In this document: piece by piece, positions 25,889 through 33,734 of the stretch
How the letters are laid out: every line of letters starts with the position of its first letter
Numbering within the stretch: the stretch's first letter is position 1
From: Centipeda noxia ATCC 43541
GTDB lineage: Bacteria > Bacillota > Negativicutes > Selenomonadales > Selenomonadaceae
NCBI RefSeq assembly: GCF_000160555.1
Contig: NZ_GG749279.1
Span: 472,828 to 511,655 of the forward strand
Direction of reading: 5' to 3'
Length of the DNA stretch: 38,828 nucleotides
The notes under the pieces: generated by a model
Seen by the model: only the letters and a program-made list of their open reading frames with translations
Told to the model about the DNA's origin: nothing
The model's database searches: none
Translations under genes and position numbers: made by a program

Positions 25889-26995
25889 TTATATATTAAA
25901 GCGGAAATTCACCACATCTCCGTCACGCATGATGTAGTCCTTTCCCTCGAGGCGTACGAGCCCCTTATCGCGCGCTGCTGCCACACTGCCAAGAGAAACG
26001 AGATCATCATAGTTCACGATTTCGGCGCGGATAAAGCCGCGCTCAAAATCCGTGTGAATTTTCCCCGCCGCTCTGGGTGCCGTCGTACCGCGTGTGATCG
26101 TCCACGCGCGGCACTCATCCTCTCCCGCTGTGAGAAAAGTTTGGAGGCCAAGCAGGGAGAATGCGCCGTGAATGAGACGATCAAGGCCACTCTCCGCAAA
26201 TCCGAGATCCTCAAGGAATGCTGTAGCCTCCTCCGCATCGAGCTCTGCAATTTCCTCCTCGAGGCGTGCCGAGATGGTTACGACTTCTGCCCCTGTACGA
26301 GCGGCGTATTTCTTCACCGTCTGCACATATAGATTCTCGGCATCTGCCGTCGCAGCCTCGTCCTCACCGACGTTTGCGATATAGAGAATTGGCTTGCGTG
26401 TGAGGAGGTTCAGATCGCGCAGAGTCGCCTGCTCCTCGATGGAAAGCTCCACCTCACGCGCAGGCTTTCCCTCATCAAGTGCAGATTTCAGACGCTCAAG
26501 CGCCATGTGCTCCGCCTTTGCCTCTTTGCTGCCGGACTTCATGAGCTTTGTCACTTTCGCCATGCGCTTTTCGATCGCCTCGAGATCTGCAAGGCAGAGC
26601 TCCGTCTCGATGATCTCAATATCACGCAGCGGATCAACCGCGCCCTCCACATGTGTGATATCTGTACTCTCAAAGCAACGCACAACATGTGCGACAGCAT
26701 CGACCTGGCGGATGTGCTCGAGAAATTTATTGCCAAGCCCCTCCCCCTTCGATGCGCCCTTGACGAGTCCTGCAATATCGACAAACCGCACGCTCGCAGG
26801 CGTCGTCTTCTTCGAATGATAAAGGTCGGTCAATACCTTAAGGCGCCCATCCGGAACCGCCACGACACCGACGTTCGGTTCAATCGTACAGAATGGATAG
26901 TTTGCCGCTTCTGCTCCCGCCTTGGTAATTGCATTGAAAAGTGTACTTTTTCCTACATTCGGCAGTCCAACGATCCCGACTTCAAGATTGCTCAC
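25889..26995 (-). CDS. ychF: Ribosome-associated ATPase/GTPase YchF (OLA1 family)
   Basis: A 368-residue Obg-family P-loop protein. G1 is GLPNVGKST (residues 10-18); NYPFCTIEPNVG is the switch I region; DIAGLVKGASKGEGLGN is G3. The G4 region reads NVGE rather than NKxD, which in studied YchF/OLA1 proteins goes with ATP preference. The C-terminal TGS domain ends in DYIMRDGDVVNFRFN. It starts at GTG with AGAGGG upstream. YchF binds ribosomes and affects stress translation in studied bacteria. It is a single-gene unit facing left, with a divergent DUF1858 gene. Confidence 0.97.
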   Translation of the reverse strand: MSNLEVGIVGLPNVGKSTLFNAITKAGAEAANYPFCTIEPNVGVVAVPDGRLKVLTDLYHSKKTTPASVRFVDIAGLVKGASKGEGLGNKFLEHIRQVDAVAHVVRCFESTDITHVEGAVDPLRDIEIIETELCLADLEAIEKRMAKVTKLMKSGSKEAKAEHMALERLKSALDEGKPAREVELSIEEQATLRDLNLLTRKPILYIANVGEDEAATADAENLYVQTVKKYAARTGAEVVTISARLEEEIAELDAEEATAFLEDLGFAESGLDRLIHGAFSLLGLQTFLTAGEDECRAWTITRGTTAPRAAGKIHTDFERGFIRAEIVNYDDLVSLGSVAAARDKGLVRLEGKDYIMRDGDVVNFRFNI

Positions 26996-27075
26996 GGCTA
27001 TTCCCTCTTTCAGTGAGTGAGATTTATCTGAAATAATGATATATTTTCCTGAATCATAACGTATACACTCGTTAT

Positions 27076-27104
27076 GTTATACCAAAAAACCTGAAGAAGG
27101 TCAA
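27076..27104 (-). promoter_or_regulatory. Promoter of ychF
   Basis: Minus-strand TTGACC (27099-27104) and TATAAC (27076-27081) with a 17-base spacer, about 80 bases before the GTG start. Confidence 0.8.
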
Positions 27105-27203
27105 TCGTCACGGGTTTTCAAACACAGATAAATATATTCGATATTTTTTCTTATGAACATACATGCAAATGTTGCAAATGGCACTTCCCTTTTTAAAATC
27201 TTG

Positions 27204-27212
27204 TGATATAAT
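27204..27212 (+). promoter_or_regulatory. Extended -10 promoter of the DUF1858 gene
   Basis: TGATATAAT fits the extended -10 (TGnTATAAT). No good -35 lies 16-18 bases upstream (the place holds CTTCCC), which is common with extended -10 promoters. Transcription should start near 27219, about 55 bases before the ATG. Confidence 0.65.
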
Positions 27213-27274
27213 CTGAGGCAAGCAGGGGATTCCCCTTTACAGTCAATTCACTTTCACGATATAGGAGGTCTATC

Positions 27275-27487
27275 ATGGCAATTACAAAGGATATGAGCAT
27301 CATCGAGATTGTGCAGACATATCCCGATACCGTCGAGATTCTGATGAATGCAGGCATGGGCTGCCTCGGCTGCGCAGCAGCACATTTCGAGAATATCGAG
27401 CAGGGCGCAATGGCGCACGGCATCGACATTGACGCACTGATTGATGCGCTCAACGAGTCCATCGGCGAGACGGCAACAGCGCAGTAA
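27275..27487 (+). CDS. DUF1858 domain protein
   Basis: A 70-residue DUF1858 protein: TKDMSIIEIVQTYPDTVEIL then GMGCLGCAAAHFENIEQGA with the two conserved Cys (C-x2-C) near residues 30-33. Related domains occur in hybrid-cluster-like and ScdA-type proteins, so redox or metal work is likely but not shown. A strong GGAGG lies six bases before the ATG. It is the only plus-strand gene found and ends at a bidirectional terminator shared with the next gene. Confidence 0.92.
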   Translation: MAITKDMSIIEIVQTYPDTVEILMNAGMGCLGCAAAHFENIEQGAMAHGIDIDALIDALNESIGETATAQ

Positions 27488-27501
27488 GCACTGAACGAGA
27501 C

Positions 27502-27541
27502 AGAGGGCATGAAACCCGTTTGGGTTTCATGCCCTCTTTTT
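27502..27541. terminator. Bidirectional terminator between convergent genes
   Basis: A perfect 16-base-pair stem (27502-27517 with 27522-27537) with a four-base loop, followed by T residues on the plus strand. It begins 15 bases after the DUF1858 stop and lies just past the stop of the minus-strand MEMO-AMMECR1 gene, where the minus strand lacks a long T tract. Confidence 0.9.
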
Positions 27542-27544
27542 ATC

Positions 27545-28942
27545 TCAATGATGACGAACAACTTCAAAACGCGCAAGCGAAATTGGTTCTTTCGGTTGAA
27601 TACGGGCCTTCTCGCGGGCGGCAGTGATCTGCTCCTCTGCCGTATCAATTCCAGCAAGATCTGGCAAAAGAAGGCCGCGCCTATTATCTGTAAGACTCTT
27701 TACAATCACGCCGTAAACCTTTGGATCAAGCTCGGCCGCCGAAGAAATCGGCTCAGGTGCACTAAGAACGTCAACGCTGTAGACGAGGCGATTCAGTTCG
27801 CCTTCTGCGATGGGATTAAAGCGCCCGTCATGCGCCGCAGCCGAAACTGCATTGTACAAAATTTCCTCGGCGAGATTCTTCTGCGCCGGCAAGAATGTTC
27901 CAATACAACCGCGTAGCCTGCCGTATTTCTTAATGGAGACAAACACGCCTGCACATGTTTCCGTCAATTCGCGCGGTAGTTCATGTGGGAGAGGCATATA
28001 CGCATGCGTCCGAACATAATGCTCGATGCTCTTGCGTGCCAGACACACATAGGCATCCTCTGACGCACGCAGGTCGGTAATCGCCTCATCCTCGCTGCGC
28101 GTAAGCTGTGCAGCGAAGTCATGTCCTGCATCAGCACCCGTCACGGTAAAAGAAGCGACAGCATAACCAACGCCGAAAGGCCCCTCATAGCTGTGAAGCC
28201 GGCTCTCCATTGACGTGCAGTCCAGCACCCCCGCGAGCATCCAGAGCCCATTCAGCCCGCAGTGCCCTGCCGTCTCGGCGTAGCTGCCCGGGATCTGCAG
28301 GAGAGACAGAAAATCCCCGGCTTTCATAAAGGTGCTGCAGAGTCCATCAAATTCTGCGCCTTCCGGTGCAAATCCATTGGGTCCGCCTGCTTGGAGGCGA
28401 TGTGAGAGATCTCCGCTCGCAATACAAATTGTCCGCCGTCCAAGCTTTTTAGCCGTCGCAGCAATACACTGTCCAAGCAAAGCATGCATATGGGCAGGAA
28501 GGCCTGAGATGCCGATACGCACAAATTTTACCGCTGCATCTTCCAGATATTCACTCAGAAAAGCCAACGGTATCATCGTGCCGTGATCAAGCGAGGCATC
28601 CCTCTCCCCAAGGGTTCCCGCGGGAATCTCATTCTCTTCCGCCGCTGCAGAGAGAGCCCGCACAAAGTCCTCATCATATTCAATCCCCACAGATATCTCA
28701 GGATGACCGAATGCAGCAAAATTCCCCTCAGCGCCCGCTCCTGGCGAAATATGAAAAAAATCATCATATCCTGTTGCATGCGGACTGATAATGACAACGG
28801 TATCAGGATGGAGCGCTGCTGCTGCACACATCGTTTCATGATATGCCCGAATGGTCGCTGCAATTCCCCTCTCCCGTCCGGCACCAATAGCGGGGATGAT
28901 GAGCGGCGGATGCGGAACGGCATAGGCGGCGAGAACAGCCAT
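27545..28942 (-). CDS. MEMO-AMMECR1 fusion (AmmeMemoRadiSam proteins B and A)
   Basis: A 465-residue two-domain protein. Residues 1-270 are a MEMO/class III extradiol dioxygenase-like domain: YAVPHPPLIIPAIGAG, VIISPHATGY, LDHGTMIPL and ASGDLSHR carry His residues of the metal pocket. Residues about 285-465 are an AMMECR1 domain: GVFVSIKKYGRLRGCIGTF is its signature. These are two parts of the AmmeMemoRadiSam set; the third, a radical SAM protein, is not in the window. Function is unsettled; a metal-assisted redox role is inferred from the dioxygenase fold. AAGGAG lies nine bases before the ATG. Confidence 0.93.
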   Translation of the reverse strand: MAVLAAYAVPHPPLIIPAIGAGRERGIAATIRAYHETMCAAAALHPDTVVIISPHATGYDDFFHISPGAGAEGNFAAFGHPEISVGIEYDEDFVRALSAAAEENEIPAGTLGERDASLDHGTMIPLAFLSEYLEDAAVKFVRIGISGLPAHMHALLGQCIAATAKKLGRRTICIASGDLSHRLQAGGPNGFAPEGAEFDGLCSTFMKAGDFLSLLQIPGSYAETAGHCGLNGLWMLAGVLDCTSMESRLHSYEGPFGVGYAVASFTVTGADAGHDFAAQLTRSEDEAITDLRASEDAYVCLARKSIEHYVRTHAYMPLPHELPRELTETCAGVFVSIKKYGRLRGCIGTFLPAQKNLAEEILYNAVSAAAHDGRFNPIAEGELNRLVYSVDVLSAPEPISSAAELDPKVYGVIVKSLTDNRRGLLLPDLAGIDTAEEQITAAREKARIQPKEPISLARFEVVRHH

Positions 28943-28975
28943 TATTGTTCACTCCTTCTCCGACGCAGAAAAAAG

Positions 28976-28994
28976 CCGACTGCATCACAGTCGG
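28976..28994 (-). terminator. Terminator of tRNA-Leu
   Basis: A 7-base-pair stem (28976-28982 with 28988-28994), loop CATCA, is followed on the minus strand by CTTTTTTC. It lies about 100 bases past the tRNA and before the MEMO-AMMECR1 ribosome site. Confidence 0.75.
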
Positions 28995-29095
28995 GCGATA
29001 CGTGGGCCACAATACGAATCAGTACAAAACTTCCCTGTTGAGGAAATAAATTATGCAAAGACTTGTTGGCACAAAAAGCAAAAATATATTTAAGA

Positions 29096-29180
29096 TGGTG
29101 CGGATGAAGGGGGTCGAACCCATACGCCTTACGGCACTGGATCCTAAGTCCAGCGCGTCTGCCAATTCCGCCACATCCGC
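29096..29180 (-). tRNA. tRNA-Leu (anticodon UAG)
   Basis: On the minus strand the acceptor arms are GCGGATG (29174-29180) and CATCCGC (29100-29106), followed by discriminator A and an encoded CCA (29096-29098). The anticodon loop reads CTTAGGA, so the anticodon is UAG, decoding CUN leucine codons. A long variable arm and the GGTTCGACCCC T-loop sequence fit a class II tRNA of 85 bases. Confidence 0.97.
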
Positions 29181-29438
29181 ATTAAAAATTAAGAATTCTC
29201 AGCATGCGTATTCTATCACGAAGGCACAGGACTGTCAATCTGCACAACTTCCCGAGAGAGAAACATTCCGGCGCTCCCCTCGCATACGGAGTTCCACGCA
29301 TAAGACTACACTTCTCCCAAGTGAAACAAAGGAGTATCCTCCCTTCCTCCCTTCCTCTCTTCGTTTTCTCTTCTTGCTTTCACTTCAAATTTGAAAAGCA
29401 AGCGATAAAGAAAGGGTCCCCCTGATTTACTGCATAAG
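29181..29438. other. Gene-free spacer upstream of tRNA-Leu
   Basis: Holds the tRNA promoter and then about 200 bases with no credible gene. On the plus strand 29336-29385 is almost pure pyrimidine (the minus strand has repeated GGAAGGGAGG blocks). An 8-base inverted repeat, CTTGCTTT (29373-29380) with AAAGCAAG (29395-29402), follows. No promoter or terminator of its own is seen. Confidence 0.5.
29210..29238 (-). promoter_or_regulatory. Promoter of tRNA-Leu
   Basis: An exact TTGACA (29233-29238) and TAGAAT (29210-29215) with a 17-base spacer on the minus strand. Transcription should start about 22 bases before the tRNA. Confidence 0.88.
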
Positions 29439-29476
29439 AAAATACGCCTCCCACCGGGCAGCGGGAGGCGTATTTT
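29439..29476 (-). terminator. Terminator of the 94-residue exported protein gene
   Basis: A 14-base-pair stem (29439-29452 with 29463-29476) with a ten-base loop, followed on the minus strand by CTTATG after a TTTT end. A weaker 8-base-pair stem lies just before it in transcription order (29513-29520 with 29530-29537). Confidence 0.75.
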
Positions 29477-29562
29477 CGATAGAGAGAAAGAAATGTAGGG
29501 AATGTATGTGAATTCTGCGGAAGGGAAGGCCGCAGAAAACTCACCTAAATAAGTTGTAAGCC

Positions 29563-29847
29563 TTAGGTATTCTTTGCAATGAACGCACCAACGACGGCAC
29601 CAACAATTGCGGCAGTCGTGACGGAACCCTGCGAGTACCCCTTGCGCCTCGGCTTCTTGCGGCGTGCCGCAAGCTGTGTCACCTCGATGGAGTCACCATA
29701 GCTCGTACGCACATCCATCGTGCGCGGCACATCTGCCGTGTAACGCGGACTTGCCTCTGCAATGGCAGCGCTCGTACCAACAAGGCTGAGCGTCATTACG
29801 CCAAAGAGTGCAACAGCTATCGATTTTTTTACTTTATTCGTATTCAT
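29563..29847 (-). CDS. Small exported protein with basic patch and glycine-rich hydrophobic tail
   Basis: A 94-residue protein with a signal peptide (KVKKSIAVALFGVMTLSLVG, likely cut near residue 30 after AIA or AEA). The mature part has RRKKPRRKG near residues 62-70 and a hydrophobic C-terminal stretch with GAVVGAFIAKNT, a glycine-zipper-like segment. A family is not recognised. It stands alone, with a hairpin in the leader (29885-29890 with 29896-29901) and its own terminator. Association with the envelope is inferred. Confidence 0.75.
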   Translation of the reverse strand: MNTNKVKKSIAVALFGVMTLSLVGTSAAIAEASPRYTADVPRTMDVRTSYGDSIEVTQLAARRKKPRRKGYSQGSVTTAAIVGAVVGAFIAKNT

Positions 29848-29972
29848 AAATACTCACTCCTATCCAAGGGGCTCGTAAAAGACTGCACACCGTTTGTGTG
29901 CTCTGCTCTTGCTTACATGCATAATATAGCGGAACGATTTTAGAACGTCTTGTGAGAGGCGTTAGTTTTAAA

Positions 29973-30767
29973 TTAGCTTAAAAGAAGACTATCATTAGCG
30001 AGCTCGCTTCCCGCTGCCTGTTCAAACATGGAAAGGAGATCGCGTGTCGTCAGCCCCCGCTTCTCCTCCTGGGGCACATCGAAAAGAATACGGCCCTCGT
30101 GCAGCATGATGAGACGATTGCCGTAACGGAGCGCATCTCTCATATTGTGCGTGATCATCAGCGTCGTCAGTTGATCTTCCGAAACAATCTGCTGCGTCAG
30201 CTCAAGGACCTTTGCCGCTGTCTTTGGATCAAGCGCCGCCGTATGTTCATCAAGCAGGAGCAAATTTGGTTTCACAAGCGTCGCCATGAGAAGTGTCAAT
30301 GCTTGCCGCTGTCCGCCGGAGAGAAGCCCCACACGTGAGGAGAGGCGTTCCTCGAGACCGAGTTTAAGGCGCCCAAGTTTCTCACGGAATATATCGCGCA
30401 TCTCGCTTGTCGATCCCCAGCGTAGGGTCGGCATTTGTCCACGCCGCGCAGCAATAGCCAGATTCTCCTCGATCATCATCCGGGCAGCCGTTCCCATCAT
30501 CGGATCCTGGAAAACCCGCCCGATAAACTTTGCACGCCGATGCTCCGGCCACTTGGTAATATCTTCTCCTGCAATAGAAATTTTACCGGTGTCAACAGAG
30601 ATTGCTCCTGCAATGGCGTTCATCAGCGTAGACTTTCCCGCGCCGTTCCCGCCGATGACGGTCACGAAATCGCCAGGGTTCAAATGCAGTGTAATACCGC
30701 ACAGGGCTTTCTTCTCCGTAATCTTCCCCGGATTAAATGTCTTTTTGATGTCCTCGATGCGCAGCAT
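29973..30767 (-). CDS. ABC transporter ATP-binding protein (COG1101-type)
   Basis: A 264-residue ATPase: Walker A GGNGAGKSTLMNAIAG near residue 38, Q-loop FQDPMMG, signature LSGGQRQALTLLMA near residue 148, Walker B LLLLDEHTAALDP. It powers the importer formed with the overlapping permease (TAATG junction) and the two lipoproteins upstream. Systems of this COG1101/COG4120/COG2984 arrangement import aromatic amino acids in some studied species; the substrate here is not known. Confidence 0.93.
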   Translation of the reverse strand: MLRIEDIKKTFNPGKITEKKALCGITLHLNPGDFVTVIGGNGAGKSTLMNAIAGAISVDTGKISIAGEDITKWPEHRRAKFIGRVFQDPMMGTAARMMIEENLAIAARRGQMPTLRWGSTSEMRDIFREKLGRLKLGLEERLSSRVGLLSGGQRQALTLLMATLVKPNLLLLDEHTAALDPKTAAKVLELTQQIVSEDQLTTLMITHNMRDALRYGNRLIMLHEGRILFDVPQEEKRGLTTRDLLSMFEQAAGSELANDSLLLS

Positions 30768-31648
30768 TACTGGACCCCTTTCTTCATCGTATTATACTTC
30801 GATTGAATGAGGGGCAGTGAGAGCGCGATTGCCACGAGGATTGCCGTAAAGAGTTTAAGATCGTTCGGCGGCATCCCGAGTTGGAGAACAATCGCAATAA
30901 CCGCACGATAAACAATGGAGCCGAGGACAACAGAGATCAGCCAATTCTTAAAACTGCGCGTACCGAACAGCACCTCACCGATGATGACGGAAGCAAGCCC
31001 AATAACAATCGTGCCAGTGCCCATGCCGACATCTGAAAAACCGTTGCTCTGCGCGACAAGCGCGCCACAGATTGCTACAAGGCCATTCGAAAGGAGCAGG
31101 CCCAAAACAATCATCACATCTGTATTTACACCGTTTGCACGGATCATATGGGGGTTCGCGCCCGTAGCACGGATTGCCATGCCGAGCTCCGTGCCAAAAA
31201 ACCAATACGTCAAAAGAACAGCGAGTATAACAACAACCGTACCAATGAGGAGAACATTCGCCGCCGCATCGAGGCTCCAGATATTCCATTCCGTAAACAG
31301 GGTCTCTTGCTGAAGTAAGGGGAGATTCGCCTTGCCCATGACACGCAGATTGACGGAGTACAGTCCGATCATCGTCAAAATTCCCGCGAGCAGCGCAGGT
31401 ATCTTAAGTTTCGTGCAAAAAAAACCTGTGATAACGCCGGAGACACACCCTGCCGCACAGGCGACAAGAATTGCCGCGATCGGCGTATAGCCCGATACGA
31501 GCATTGATGCAGCAATAGCTGCTCCCAGAGGAAAGCTGCCCTCAACCGTCAGGTCGGCAATATCCAGAACACGATATGTCAGATAGACGCCAAGCGCATA
31601 AAGCCCCCAAAGGACACCCTGCGCAGCCGTCGCAATGACGAGATCCAT
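30767..31648 (-). CDS. ABC transporter permease (COG4120-type)
   Basis: A 293-residue membrane protein of the branched-chain-type permease superfamily with about eight hydrophobic helices. The N-terminus GVLWGLYALGVYLTYRVLDIADLTVEGSFPLGAA is typical of the COG4120 group. Its stop overlaps the ATPase start by one base. A strong terminator lies between it and the upstream lipoprotein gene, so it is probably expressed at a lower level than the lipoproteins. Confidence 0.93.
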   Translation of the reverse strand: MDLVIATAAQGVLWGLYALGVYLTYRVLDIADLTVEGSFPLGAAIAASMLVSGYTPIAAILVACAAGCVSGVITGFFCTKLKIPALLAGILTMIGLYSVNLRVMGKANLPLLQQETLFTEWNIWSLDAAANVLLIGTVVVILAVLLTYWFFGTELGMAIRATGANPHMIRANGVNTDVMIVLGLLLSNGLVAICGALVAQSNGFSDVGMGTGTIVIGLASVIIGEVLFGTRSFKNWLISVVLGSIVYRAVIAIVLQLGMPPNDLKLFTAILVAIALSLPLIQSKYNTMKKGVQ

Positions 31649-31676
31649 AACGTCACTCCCTATAAGTCCGAAAAAA

Positions 31677-31699
31677 AGCGGACACGCTGCGTGTCCGCT
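31677..31699 (-). terminator. Intra-operon terminator between lipoprotein and permease genes
   Basis: A 10-base-pair GC-rich stem (31677-31686 with 31690-31699), three-base loop, followed on the minus strand by seven T residues. It lies 18 bases after the lipoprotein stop and 28 bases before the permease start. Partial read-through would give more binding protein than membrane components. Confidence 0.88.
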
Positions 31700-31717
31700 C
31701 CGCTGTGTTTAGACCAC

Positions 31718-32710
31718 TCACGGCACAATTGTCGCACCATTCAGCACATCTGCCGGAATCGTCAGACCGATCTTGTCTGCGTTCTTCTTGTTGATAACGA
31801 CCGTGAGATCGCGCGCCGTCTCGATCATCATATCCGCCGGCTTTGTCTTTCCCTCAAGGATGTCCGCCGCCATATCGCCCGTCTGGACACCGAGCTTGTA
31901 GTAGTCAATCCCCTTGGTTGCAAGAGCACCCGCCGTGACGCCGCCGATATAGCCACAGATCACACCTTTGCCCGCCGGGTCTGTGACACTCGTGAGCGTC
32001 GGCATCGCCGATGCGATTACATTGTCCGTCGGCTCGTAGAACACGTCTACATCATCAATCATGCTCTGCGCAGCCTGTTGGATGTCGTTGACCGTCGAAA
32101 TAGTCGCCGTGCGCACTGTCAGGCCCTTCGACTCCGCATATTCCTTCATTGCCTTGACCTGAATTTCGGAGTTGATCTCGCTGGAGGAGTAAATCGTACC
32201 GATGATCTTTGCATTCGGATACAGCTTCATCAAGAGATCAATCTGATCGGCAATCGGGCTAATGTCACTTGTACCCGTAACATTTCCGCCCGGCTTCTCA
32301 TTCGTCTTCACAACCTTCGCGCTCACATAGTCTGTGACCGCGGTGCCGACAATGGGAATCTCCTTCGTCGCATTCGCTGCAGACTGGACTGCCGGCGTTG
32401 CAATCGCACAAATGAGATCCACCTTATCGCTGATAAAGCGCTGGACGATATTCTGGAGATTCGACTGATCTGCCTGTGCATTCTGGCGATCAATCGTAAG
32501 ATTCTTCCCCTCCTCATAGCCGCGCGCCTTGAGTCCGTCCACAAATCCACGATTCGCATCGTCGAGCGAGCTGTGCTCGACAAGCTGAACAATACCTACT
32601 TTATATGTTTTTTCACCTTTATCCGCCTGTTCGCCGCAGCCTGCTGACGCCAGAATTCCAAGGGCAGCAATGCCAAGGGCGACGCATTTTGCGATTTTTT
32701 TCATACGCAT
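31718..32710 (-). CDS. ABC substrate-binding lipoprotein (COG2984-type), downstream copy
   Basis: A 330-residue lipoprotein: the signal ends ILASAGCG, with Cys as the lipid site. The mature part is a two-lobe periplasmic binding fold with KVGIVQLVEHSSLDDANRGFVDGLK and IDYYKLGVQTGDMAADIL. It is a tandem copy of the upstream gene, with long identical stretches. At the pocket-side segment near residues 250-265 it reads CGYIGGVTAGALATKG, where the upstream copy has CAEPFMVTGGCLATYG. Start: the ATG at 32710 has AAAGGTG eight to nine bases upstream, matching the other copy; a GTG at 32719 is less likely. Confidence 0.92.
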   Translation of the reverse strand: MRMKKIAKCVALGIAALGILASAGCGEQADKGEKTYKVGIVQLVEHSSLDDANRGFVDGLKARGYEEGKNLTIDRQNAQADQSNLQNIVQRFISDKVDLICAIATPAVQSAANATKEIPIVGTAVTDYVSAKVVKTNEKPGGNVTGTSDISPIADQIDLLMKLYPNAKIIGTIYSSSEINSEIQVKAMKEYAESKGLTVRTATISTVNDIQQAAQSMIDDVDVFYEPTDNVIASAMPTLTSVTDPAGKGVICGYIGGVTAGALATKGIDYYKLGVQTGDMAADILEGKTKPADMMIETARDLTVVINKKNADKIGLTIPADVLNGATIVP

Positions 32711-32738
32711 CGAATCCACACCTTTTCTAGTTCAATCA

Positions 32739-33734
32739 TTACTCCACCAGAGTTGCATCCTTGAGTACATCCTCCGGAATGGTAAGTCCCAGCTTTGCCG
32801 CATTTCCCTTGCTGATGACGAGTGTCAGATCGCGTGCTGTCTCGATCGGCATATCAGCCGGCTTCTTCTTGCCTTCGAGAATATCTGCTGCCATATCGCC
32901 CGTCTGGACACCGAGTTTATAGTAGTCGATGCCGTAGGTTGCGAGGCAGCCGCCTGTTACCATAAACGGCTCTGCGCAGATAACGGCTTTCCCCGCTGCA
33001 TCTGTCACGCCCACAAGCGTCGGAATCGAGGAGGAGATGACATTGTCGGTCGGCTCATAGAATACATCCACTTCGCCGACAAGGCTCTGTGCCGCCTGCT
33101 GAATATCATTGACGGTTGAGACTGTCGCAGCGCGCACCGTGAGGCCCTTCGACGCGGCGTATTCCGTCATCGCTTTGATCTGAATCTCCGAGTTGACCTC
33201 GCTGGAGGAATAGATCGTCCCAATGGTCTTTGCGTTCGGATAGAGTTTGATGAGCAGGTCGATTTGTTCTTTGATCGGGTTCAGATCGCTCGTCCCCGTG
33301 ATATTTGCTCCCGGCTTCTCATTGGTCTGCGCGAGTTTCGCACTCACATAGTCCGTGATCGCCGTACCGACGATGGGAATATCCTTCGTTGCATTCGCTA
33401 CAGACTGCGCTGCAGGCGTTGCAATCGCACAGATCAGATCTACCTTGTCGCTGACAAAGCGCTGGGCAATGTTCTGGAGGTTTGACTGATCAGCCTGCGC
33501 ATTCTGGCGGTCGATTGTGAGGTTCTTCCCCTCCTCGTATCCGCGTGCCTTCAGCCCGTCGATAAAGCCGCGATTCGCCGCATCGAGAGCGTTGTGCTCC
33601 ACGAGCTGGACGATGCCGATCTGATAGGACTTCTCACCACTTGCCTGCTGATCGCCGCCGCAGCCCGCCGTTATAACGAGCCCGAGTGCTGCGATGCCAA
33701 GAGCGATTGTTTTCATTGCCTTTGTCATCTGCAT
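32739..33734 (-). CDS. ABC substrate-binding lipoprotein (COG2984-type), upstream copy
   Basis: First gene of the importer operon, 331 residues. The signal ends LVITAGCGG. Binding-protein blocks are IGIVQLVEHNALDAANRGF, LICAIATPAAQSVANAT and YEPTDNVISSSIPTL. Tandem paralogue of the next gene, including near-identical ribosome sites and leader. The segment CAEPFMVTGGCLATYG keeps a Glu that is commonly found there in this family, whereas the downstream copy has lost it. Substrate may be an aromatic amino acid by family precedent. Confidence 0.92.
   Translation of the reverse strand: MQMTKAMKTIALGIAALGLVITAGCGGDQQASGEKSYQIGIVQLVEHNALDAANRGFIDGLKARGYEEGKNLTIDRQNAQADQSNLQNIAQRFVSDKVDLICAIATPAAQSVANATKDIPIVGTAITDYVSAKLAQTNEKPGANITGTSDLNPIKEQIDLLIKLYPNAKTIGTIYSSSEVNSEIQIKAMTEYAASKGLTVRAATVSTVNDIQQAAQSLVGEVDVFYEPTDNVISSSIPTLVGVTDAAGKAVICAEPFMVTGGCLATYGIDYYKLGVQTGDMAADILEGKKKPADMPIETARDLTLVISKGNAAKLGLTIPEDVLKDATLVE

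Noticed and set aside
29053-29394. 113-codon plus-strand frame over tRNA-Leu
   Set aside because: It spans the complement of the tRNA, so it is an artefact.
31691-32647. 318-codon plus-strand open frame opposite the downstream lipoprotein
   Set aside because: Antisense shadow; Cys- and Arg-rich without a recognisable domain, while the minus strand has a clear lipoprotein.
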